Source: Larkinella rosea
GTDB lineage: Bacteria > Bacteroidota > Bacteroidia > Cytophagales > Spirosomataceae
DNA: 64,000 nt
NCBI RefSeq assembly: GCF_003858635.1
Contig: NZ_RQJO01000008.1
Coordinates: forward strand, 992,001-1,056,000
Direction of reading: 5' to 3'
Shown: piece after piece, positions 1-6,156 of the stretch
Layout: the number at the start of each line of letters is the position of its first letter
How positions within the stretch are numbered: the first letter of the stretch is position 1
Notes under the pieces: generated by a model
The model's input: only the letters and a program-made list of their open reading frames with translations
Told to the model about the DNA's origin: nothing
Database searches by the model: none
Program-made: the position numbers and the translations under genes

Positions 1-62
1 CCCGGCGGGGAACGCACCGTAAACCGTGTACTGAAAACCGTAAACAGAAAACCTTTAATCGT

Positions 63-1433
63 ATGAACTTCCGGATCGGCTGGCTCCTCTGTGGAGTGGG
101 CATTCAGGCCTGCGCTCCTAAACCGCATTTGAAAATGAATTTTACTGAACACCAACTGACATTCGACACCAAAGGACACACCATTCACAACAATCAGGCA
201 TTTTCACCCTCCGACGAGTGGCTCGTTTACGACACCCGGAATCAGGACGGTGGTATTGGCAGCACGGAAGCCATTGAAATGGTGAGCCTGCAAACCGGCG
301 AAATCCGGTCGCTGTACAAAACCGAACACCAGACCGAATTTGGCCCCGGTGTGGGCGCGGCCACGTTTTCGCCCGTCAAAAACCGGGTGTTGTTTATTCA
401 TGGCATTCGCAACGCCAATCAGCAAAAACCGTATGATTTCGACCGCCGGACGGGCGTAGCCATCGACACCGATCAGCCCGGCAAAGCGATTTTCCTGGAC
501 GCCCGCGATGTTACTCCGCCTTTTACGCCGGGGGCTTTACGGGGTGGTACGCACGCACACTACTGGAGTGCCGACGGGCAGTGGATCAGCTTTACCTACA
601 ACGATTACCCCATCAATCAACTGAGTAAAACCAATCCGGCGGTGAAGGACCTGCGCGTGGTGGGCGTTATGGCCCCACTCGGCAAGGTGAACGTGGCCGA
701 CGACGGTTCGCTGGAAAACAATTCGGGGGAGCTGTTTTCAGTTGTGGTAACGAAGGCGACGGAAAACCCGAAACCGGGCAGTGACGAAATCGACAAAGCG
801 TTCGATGAAGGCTGGATTGGCAGCGATGGGTACGTGAAACCGGACGGAACGCGGCAGAAACGCGCCATCGCTTTTCAGGGAAACGTACGGAATAAAGCAG
901 GAAAAACCGTAACGGAAATTTTCGTGGCCGATCTGCCCGATGACCTCACGCAAGCCGCTGACAATCAGCCGCTGGAAGGTACCGAAGCCACCCGGCCGAA
1001 TCCGCCGAAGGGCGTGACGCAGCGCCGGATTACGTTTACGGAACACGGCGCGGAAGGTCCCCGCCACTGGCTCCGGACGCCCCCCGACGGTTCGGTGATC
1101 GGTTTTCTGGCGAAAGATGCCGCCGGAACGATTCAACTATTCGGCGTGTCGCCCAACGGCGGAGCCATCCGGCAACTGACCCAACAGCCGTTCTCGATTC
1201 AGACGACGTTCAATTTCAGCCCCGATGGTCGCTGGGTGGCGTATGCCGCCGACAACAGCGTGTTTGTGACGGAGGTCGCAACCGGTGAATTCAAACGCCT
1301 GACACCCCGCTCGTCGGACGATGCGAAGCCCCGGAACGGGATCGTATGGTCGAATAAAGGCAATATGATTGGCTACAACCGGTACGTTACGACAGAAAAG
1401 GGGCGGTTTTTGCAGTTATTTGTTTTGAAGTAA
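63..1433 (+). CDS. YidR-like (DUF3748) beta-propeller lipoprotein
   Basis: A 456-residue protein that resembles the DUF3748/YidR family of TolB-like beta-propellers. The family has no established reaction. PD40-type propeller motifs recur (FSPSDEWLVYD near residue 48, WSADGQW near 168, FSPDGRWVAY near 390), and a GALRGGTHAH stretch near residues 157-166 recalls YidR. The N-terminus is hydrophobic and ends in GIQAC, so a lipoprotein signal with lipidated Cys is plausible. A second possible start lies at M25. The last codons (RFLQLFVLK) are copied again about 610 bp downstream, after the next gene. Family assignment is by remembered similarity; the propeller fold is the safer part of the call. 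Confidence 0.7.
   Translation: MNFRIGWLLCGVGIQACAPKPHLKMNFTEHQLTFDTKGHTIHNNQAFSPSDEWLVYDTRNQDGGIGSTEAIEMVSLQTGEIRSLYKTEHQTEFGPGVGAATFSPVKNRVLFIHGIRNANQQKPYDFDRRTGVAIDTDQPGKAIFLDARDVTPPFTPGALRGGTHAHYWSADGQWISFTYNDYPINQLSKTNPAVKDLRVVGVMAPLGKVNVADDGSLENNSGELFSVVVTKATENPKPGSDEIDKAFDEGWIGSDGYVKPDGTRQKRAIAFQGNVRNKAGKTVTEIFVADLPDDLTQAADNQPLEGTEATRPNPPKGVTQRRITFTEHGAEGPRHWLRTPPDGSVIGFLAKDAAGTIQLFGVSPNGGAIRQLTQQPFSIQTTFNFSPDGRWVAYAADNSVFVTEVATGEFKRLTPRSSDDAKPRNGIVWSNKGNMIGYNRYVTTEKGRFLQLFVLK
1401..1430 (+). repeat. 30-bp direct repeat, copy 1 (end of YidR-like gene)
   Basis: This is the 3' end of the YidR-like coding region. It matches 2011-2040 at 27 of 30 positions by hand comparison. The two copies bracket the zinc-ribbon gene at 1446-1982. 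Confidence 0.8.
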
Positions 1434-1445
1434 CTTTTAAAGTGG

Positions 1446-1982
1446 ATGCACGAAATGGAAGCGAGTGATCCGATGATTGTTTGCCCGACCTGTCATTGGA
1501 GTGGTCGTGAAGCGGATTTGGACATGGATTATTCCCTGTTGGGCGAATATTCCGATCAAACCTGCCCCAAATGCAGCACCGTTCTTCGTACGGTTCGGAC
1601 CTACCTGACGGCGGAAGAGGCTCAGCAACAGGCCGATGCCGGAAATGTCTGGCTGCAAAACGCGATCAGTTACCAGGATCAAATTAGCCAATCTCAGCTA
1701 AAATCAATTGATCAGCTGCCCGATCTGGCCGGAGAAACGGCGCTTGAATTTGTGTGGGAATGCGTCAACATTCCCGAGGAAGGGCGACTCGAACCCATCT
1801 GGATTGTGATTCGGCTCAAGAGCGGTGAGCCAATCTGGCGGGAGCGTTCGCATTACGGAAACCGGTATCGCTTCCGGGAGTTTGAAAAGCTTCTGCCGCT
1901 GAAATACGGGGAACGGTTTAAATCCATCGAAGTCGATAAAAATGTGCATTCCTATACGTTATTGTATTGGTATGGCGATTAG
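1446..1982 (+). CDS. Small zinc-ribbon protein, function unknown
   Basis: I do not recognise this 178-residue protein. Near the N-terminus it has two CxxC pairs (CPTC near residue 13 and CPKC near residue 40), as in zinc ribbons. The rest is acidic to neutral, with aromatic-rich segments near the end and no signal peptide, so it is probably cytoplasmic. It starts 12 bp after the YidR-like stop codon. A copy of the last 30 bp of the YidR-like gene follows it at 2011-2040, so the gene appears to have been inserted or duplicated together with that tail. Start codons at 1446 or 1455 are both possible. Confidence 0.6.
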   Translation: MHEMEASDPMIVCPTCHWSGREADLDMDYSLLGEYSDQTCPKCSTVLRTVRTYLTAEEAQQQADAGNVWLQNAISYQDQISQSQLKSIDQLPDLAGETALEFVWECVNIPEEGRLEPIWIVIRLKSGEPIWRERSHYGNRYRFREFEKLLPLKYGERFKSIEVDKNVHSYTLLYWYGD

Positions 1983-2010
1983 CGGGTCCAGGGACAATAT
2001 GGAAGGAAAA

Positions 2011-2040
2011 AGGCGGTTTTTGCAGTTATTTGTGTTGCAG
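2011..2040 (+). repeat. 30-bp direct repeat, copy 2
   Basis: A non-coding copy of the YidR-like gene's 3' end (compare 1401-1430, 27 of 30 identical). It lies between the zinc-ribbon gene and the FtsZ-like gene. Translated in the corresponding frame it still reads RFLQLFVLQ, so it looks like a decaying remnant of the YidR C-terminus. Confidence 0.8.
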
Positions 2041-2081
2041 GAGGGAAAGGAAAGACGGAAGTATCTGCAGGGTACTTTCAA

Positions 2082-2996
2082 ATGGATTTAGTGGATAACT
2101 ACCTGTTTCATTTCGATCTAAAGTCAATGGAAGACGAAGACTATTTTGCAATCATTGGCATTGGTGCGACCGGCGGAGCGGTTCTGGAGAAAGTATATCA
2201 ATCAGGAATGCGAAATTGCCGATTTGTGGTTTGCCTGGAGGATGTAACTGCCCTGAACGCATCCTACATTCCTGCCAAAATACGTCTGGCCGGGAACGAA
2301 GCAGAGGTTGGCCAGGCTGAACAACGACTAACGGAGGAAATCAGTCGAACGATTGAATCAACCGAACTGGTCTTTATCGTTGCTGAGTTGAACGATGCTG
2401 GCATAAGCCGTACGGCCACCCTGGTGGCCCAACAGATTCGGGCTATGAATCGGCGGTGTGTGGCTATTGTGGCAGCCGCTGCCAATCCGGCATTTCCGCT
2501 GGCTGTTCCGGATGAGGCTACTTTTCAGGTACTGAGCAGCTTATGCGATGGCCTGATGGCCGTGCGTTCCACAGGCGCTGAACCAGATACGTCTGTTCAT
2601 GCGATGACCTCGGCCATTCGTGGATTAGTTGCCATGTGCCGGGCCAGTTGGGACACCGTGGATTTTTCGGATGTAGCCTATGTCATGCGCGGCACGGGCC
2701 GGATGGCCGTCGTGGAACAGGAAGCGGATGGCGAGCAAAGAAGTGAAGCGGTTTTAGCCGGAATTATCAACCAGTTGGCAGCCTTTCCGTTTGCGCTACG
2801 AAGTGTTGATCGGATTCTGTTGCACCTAAGCGGGAGTCCTGCGAACCCGGTACGTATGCGGGAACAATATACGCTGGTGAAAGGGCTGACCGATCAGATC
2901 GGGTCACAGCCCCGACTTTTCAAAACGGTTTACAGCGAAGATGGCGCCTTGGAGGATCGGCTTAAAATGACCGTCCTGCTCTGGACGCCGGTGTAA
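2082..2996 (+). CDS. Degenerate FtsZ/tubulin-like protein
   Basis: A 304-residue protein that can be aligned by eye along most of the FtsZ core. GIGATGGA at residues 26-33 matches the first glycine loop. LVFIVAEL at 96-103 matches the strand before the tubulin signature. TVDFSD at 192-197 matches the T7 loop (NxDxxD) and is followed by VAYVMRGTG, as in FtsZ VxTVMxNxG. The C-terminal half ends DRLKMTVLLWTPV, like FtsZ VRVTVIATG. The GTP-binding signature GGGTGTG is replaced by DAGISRT (105-111) and the T7 Asn by Thr, while both T7 acids remain. There is no C-terminal FtsA-binding tail. It is probably not a GTPase, but could bind FtsZ or another partner. No division genes are nearby. Confidence 0.7.
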   Translation: MDLVDNYLFHFDLKSMEDEDYFAIIGIGATGGAVLEKVYQSGMRNCRFVVCLEDVTALNASYIPAKIRLAGNEAEVGQAEQRLTEEISRTIESTELVFIVAELNDAGISRTATLVAQQIRAMNRRCVAIVAAAANPAFPLAVPDEATFQVLSSLCDGLMAVRSTGAEPDTSVHAMTSAIRGLVAMCRASWDTVDFSDVAYVMRGTGRMAVVEQEADGEQRSEAVLAGIINQLAAFPFALRSVDRILLHLSGSPANPVRMREQYTLVKGLTDQIGSQPRLFKTVYSEDGALEDRLKMTVLLWTPV

Positions 2997-3510
2997 CATC
3001 AATCAGCGGAACAGGGAACTGGTGTTCCTCTTTGGGTTTTATCGGCACCCAAATCTCCTCTTCCGAAGCCGGGTCGTTATTTTTATAGTTGTAGCCCATT
3101 ATTTCGAAATGCGGCCGGTTATCAACCACATATTCGGAATTCGGCAGCCAATCGCCAAAAATGAAATGAAACGTATCGGCAAATTCACTGGAGGCACCCT
3201 GATAGCGGAAAACCGCATAAAGTCCGCCGGGTAGCGTAAATGCTTCCATTTCGGCGGGAATGGTTTCAAAATCAGCTACTTCAACAGCCGCCCATTTCTC
3301 AAATTCAGTAACCGGATTGAAGGTCGAATAATCCAGCGGTTTTTCGTAAACCTGTAAACAGAATAGGTCGGTCGTTACGGCATTGCTGATCTCTTTCCGT
3401 CGGGGCATAAAACTGCGCCACAACTCACCGGTTTTGTCGTTGGTCAGCGACATTTTCAGTCGTTTCCCCACCAGTTTCTTTTCCGGTACTTGTTCAATGC
3501 GCGGATGCAT
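2962..3510 (-). CDS. GyrI-like / AraC effector-binding domain protein
   Basis: A 182-residue protein resembling the stand-alone SOUL/GyrI-like small-molecule-binding domain found in AraC regulators and in GyrI. Typical segments are GKRLKMSL near residue 15, an FxxWAAVEV segment in the middle, GLYAVFRYQG near 95, and a terminal EIWVPIK near 158. It has no DNA-binding domain or signal peptide, so it is probably a cytoplasmic ligand-binding or gyrase-related protein. Its 3' end overlaps the convergent FtsZ-like gene by 35 bp, which is unusual and means the two messages are complementary there. Confidence 0.7.
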   Translation of the reverse strand: MHPRIEQVPEKKLVGKRLKMSLTNDKTGELWRSFMPRRKEISNAVTTDLFCLQVYEKPLDYSTFNPVTEFEKWAAVEVADFETIPAEMEAFTLPGGLYAVFRYQGASSEFADTFHFIFGDWLPNSEYVVDNRPHFEIMGYNYKNNDPASEEEIWVPIKPKEEHQFPVPLIDVTPASRAGRSF

Positions 3511-3548
3511 AGCGGTTTTTTAAATCAAATTCAGATGCCGGAAATTTC

Positions 3549-4034
3549 TCAGATCCATCGCCTAACCCGTCGGCAGTACGCTTCATAATCTTCCCCAAAA
3601 TCGTTTCGCAGACGCGGTTCTTCGTGGGTAATGACAAACAGACTGACGGCAATAAACACGGAAATGGTGTACAGCCACAAAGCAACGGATGGGCAGAAAA
3701 CCGCTTCGCCAATCAGAATGAGCATCACGCCCACGTACATCGGGTTTCGGGAAAACCGGTACAATCCCTTGATGACCAGCCGTTTGGTCGGGTCGGCGGG
3801 CGATATCGTTCCCTGACCTTCCGTAGCAAATCGGATGATGCAATGAAACAGAATGATGATTCCCAGCAACCAGATCAGCACTCCGAGATACTGTTGAAAT
3901 TCAAATGGATTGGAGAATAGAATCTTTACCTTATTTCGGACAAGAAGATAAGGAATTAAACCGGTTACGATGCCGGGTTGGAGCAGCGTGAAGAACAAAT
4001 TTCGCAAAAGGAGCGATGAGGTGACCGGTTTCAT
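3549..4034 (-). CDS. Isoprenylcysteine carboxyl methyltransferase-like membrane protein
   Basis: A 161-residue integral membrane protein of the ICMT/phospholipid methyltransferase (PEMT-like) superfamily. Hydrophobic segments lie near residues 8-30, 48-68 and 95-130. The SAM-binding signature is recognisable: LYRFSRNPMYVG near residues 91-102, and EEPRLRNDFGEDYEAYCRRVRRW at the end, here carrying the conserved E-x-x-L-x-x-x-F-x-x-Y pattern. The substrate cannot be told from sequence; bacterial members methylate small thiols or lipids, or are uncharacterised. It stands alone between the GyrI-like gene and the toxin pair. Confidence 0.8.
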   Translation of the reverse strand: MKPVTSSLLLRNLFFTLLQPGIVTGLIPYLLVRNKVKILFSNPFEFQQYLGVLIWLLGIIILFHCIIRFATEGQGTISPADPTKRLVIKGLYRFSRNPMYVGVMLILIGEAVFCPSVALWLYTISVFIAVSLFVITHEEPRLRNDFGEDYEAYCRRVRRWI

Positions 4035-4060
4035 CTTTTGCCGACTTTTCGCTGATATAG

Positions 4061-4513
4061 TTATTTTTCAGCAAGCTTATTTCTGAGTTTAACCAGTTCC
4101 GTCGTATCGTAAACCGTGCGAAAACGCTTTGCCTTCAACCCTGAATAAAGAATTTTATCTCCTGTCCACAAACTACCTTTCAAGTATTTCGTCAAGGCTA
4201 CAAAATCGATATCATCTTCGTCAATGTCAGCCACTAAATTCTCGGCATTTTTCCAAATGTCTTTGGGAATCAGTTCTTCATTTATGAAAGTTAATTTAGC
4301 CAGAAGCTTGTCGTAAGAAGTATCGAGTTGAAGGTCTGTAAGCTTAGAAATCTTTTTGATTTTTGTCCAATGCTTACGTATTTCAAATCGCATATAGTCA
4401 CTGCTGTAAAACTCAAAGAGGTCATGGGAATTAAAAATCAGGTCGCCAATAGTGCCTTGTGTATTCAAAAGGCATGAGAAAATAATGTTGGTGTCAACAA
4501 TTATTTTCCTCAT
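4061..4513 (-). CDS. PIN-domain ribonuclease toxin (VapC-like)
   Basis: A 150-residue PIN-domain protein. The conserved acidic residues are visible: D7 in IIVDTN at the start, E in RFEIR near residue 45, the DEDDIDFVAL cluster near residue 98, and GDK near residue 118. This is the PIN_2-like subgroup often seen in type II toxin-antitoxin modules, where the nuclease cuts RNA. The gene overlaps the small upstream gene by 4 bp (4510-4513), the usual antitoxin-then-toxin order. The pair is more AT-rich than its neighbours, which fits horizontal acquisition. Confidence 0.85.
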   Translation of the reverse strand: MRKIIVDTNIIFSCLLNTQGTIGDLIFNSHDLFEFYSSDYMRFEIRKHWTKIKKISKLTDLQLDTSYDKLLAKLTFINEELIPKDIWKNAENLVADIDEDDIDFVALTKYLKGSLWTGDKILYSGLKAKRFRTVYDTTELVKLRNKLAEK

Positions 4514-4713
4514 TTCAGCAGACGGTTACGGTTTTGCTTCCACCACCCTTTTTTTATTTCTTTAGCCAGTTCATCTACCTGTTCCTGAGTCGCTTTTGAA
4601 TCGGCGGTTGCTTCTTTATACGTCAAGTAGTCCACAACCCGTTGCAAACCGGTGACATCCACCGAGGCAGGCAGTCGAATAATGACTTCGTTGGCCGTTC
4701 GCTCTATTAACAT
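4510..4713 (-). CDS. Putative antitoxin of the PIN-domain toxin
   Basis: A 67-residue protein directly upstream of the PIN toxin and translationally coupled to it. The first part (VIIRLPASVDVTGLQRVVDY) looks like a beta strand-helix segment that could form a DNA-binding dimer. The basic C-terminus (WWKQNRNRLLK) is the type of tail that can occupy the toxin's active site. I infer the antitoxin role mainly from position and size; similar short proteins accompany PIN_2 genes in other Bacteroidota. Confidence 0.7.
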   Translation of the reverse strand: MLIERTANEVIIRLPASVDVTGLQRVVDYLTYKEATADSKATQEQVDELAKEIKKGWWKQNRNRLLK

Positions 4714-4827
4714 GATTGTGTTTTTTCAATAAAGATAATCCAATTGTCGGAATTGTGGGAAACAGTTGGTGATTTAGCCAAAGAGCTTACAGTTTTTATG
4801 CTTAATGCTTTTAACACTTTAACACTT

Positions 4828-6147
4828 TCACGGTTTCGCATGCCGCATTTCCAGCCCCACCGACGTCCGGGGTTTGAAACCGGCCCAGGGGGTGTCGTTG
4901 GAATTTTCGGGCACCATCAGGTATTTCGCGTAGTCGAGCCCTTTGAGATGGATGCCCAGAAAAGCCGTTACAAAATGCTGGTTGATGTTGTTGATCCGGC
5001 GCTCGTTCCAGGCCGGTTCCGAAAAATGCTGGTAATCGTCGAGCGGCTGGCCGGGTTTCAGCGTGGCTGCCGGGGGCGGATTGGGCGCCACGTTGTGCCG
5101 GGCGTTGACGTAGGTCAGCAAATACCGGTCGGCGTTGACGGCTCCGTCATAAATGGCTTTGATGCCTTTTTCGTAGCCCGACACATCGTCTTTGCTGCCC
5201 GCAATAAACAGGCTCGGTCGGGTTAGGCCCGCCAGCCCGTCGGCGTCCCAAACGCCCCGCTCCATGCCCCAGGGCGCAAACGCCACCATCACTTTGATGC
5301 GCGGATCGAGCGACGCCTTAAAACCGGGATCGCTTAAGGTCCGGGTTTGCAGCGCCATACTGCCGTTCGCCAGTTGCCCAAAAAACTTCACCGCCTGAGG
5401 GCTGTAACCCGCCCCCATGACGTTGAGCGCGCCGTAACCGCCCATCGAATAGCCGATGAGCGCGGTGTTGTCGGTATTGACCAGACCGGCCAGAAAATGG
5501 TTCGCATTTTTGGCACTCAGCCGGGCCATTTCATTGAGCACAAACAGATCGTCGAGCGAGCGGTTGAGCAGTGTACTTGGAAAACCGCTCAGATCGCGGT
5601 AGGTGGATTCGGTGTGGTCGATGGCAGCGACGACGTAGCCTTTGGAAGCCAGATTTTCAGTCAGATACGTGAGCAGAAGCCGCGAGCCGGGATAACCGTG
5701 CGACACGATCACCAGCGGAAACGTGCCTCCAGCGGGGTCCGGTTCGGCGTCGCGCAACGCCCGGCCGCCAAAGGTGTACGGAACCAGCGGCCGTTTGGGA
5801 TCGTTGGCGCGACCCAGAACTTCCTCATACGTAACGAGTTGGGCTTTCCCGGCGGGAATCTTTGCGGGATACCAGACTTCTACCGTCAGTGGCCGGTCGT
5901 AGGTCGGGCTTGTCCCATCCTTCGTATGCAGCACATCGAGCTGCGCTTTGTGGATCAGTTTCAGGGTCCGGACGCCAACACCAAATGAACCCCGGGGCGC
6001 CAGTTCAGGCGCATCAGGCAGGAGATCGCCGGGCAGAAAAGCGTCGGAACTGGTCTGGGCCTGGGCCAGTACGGAGACGCCCATCAGCAGAATGAGCAGG
6101 CGGTTTTTCAAGAGCTGAACTTGGTTTGCGACTCGGTTGTGGGCCAT
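4828..6147 (-). CDS. Exported alpha/beta hydrolase (dienelactone hydrolase / PAF-acetylhydrolase-like)
   Basis: A 439-residue protein with an N-terminal signal peptide (LLILLMGVSVLAQAQ near residues 17-31). The hydrolase core has the nucleophile elbow GYSMGG with Ser near residue 234, an oxyanion-type VSHGYPGS segment near 149, and a candidate catalytic His in NARHNVAP near 352. The opening VEVWYPA strand is typical of the PAF-acetylhydrolase/dienelactone hydrolase group, which cleaves esters. It lies 9 bp downstream of the GH78 rhamnosidase on the same strand. It may therefore remove acyl groups from the same sugar substrate, but that is inference. Confidence 0.75.
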   Translation of the reverse strand: MAHNRVANQVQLLKNRLLILLMGVSVLAQAQTSSDAFLPGDLLPDAPELAPRGSFGVGVRTLKLIHKAQLDVLHTKDGTSPTYDRPLTVEVWYPAKIPAGKAQLVTYEEVLGRANDPKRPLVPYTFGGRALRDAEPDPAGGTFPLVIVSHGYPGSRLLLTYLTENLASKGYVVAAIDHTESTYRDLSGFPSTLLNRSLDDLFVLNEMARLSAKNANHFLAGLVNTDNTALIGYSMGGYGALNVMGAGYSPQAVKFFGQLANGSMALQTRTLSDPGFKASLDPRIKVMVAFAPWGMERGVWDADGLAGLTRPSLFIAGSKDDVSGYEKGIKAIYDGAVNADRYLLTYVNARHNVAPNPPPAATLKPGQPLDDYQHFSEPAWNERRINNINQHFVTAFLGIHLKGLDYAKYLMVPENSNDTPWAGFKPRTSVGLEMRHAKP

Positions 6148-6156
6148 TGGAAGCGC

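Noticed and set aside
5347-5988. Long antisense open frames inside the hydrolase, rhamnosidase, sulfatase, SusC and other genes
   Set aside because: They lie opposite clearly coding genes, have low-complexity or arginine-rich translations and no family resemblance; typical shadow frames of GC-rich third positions.
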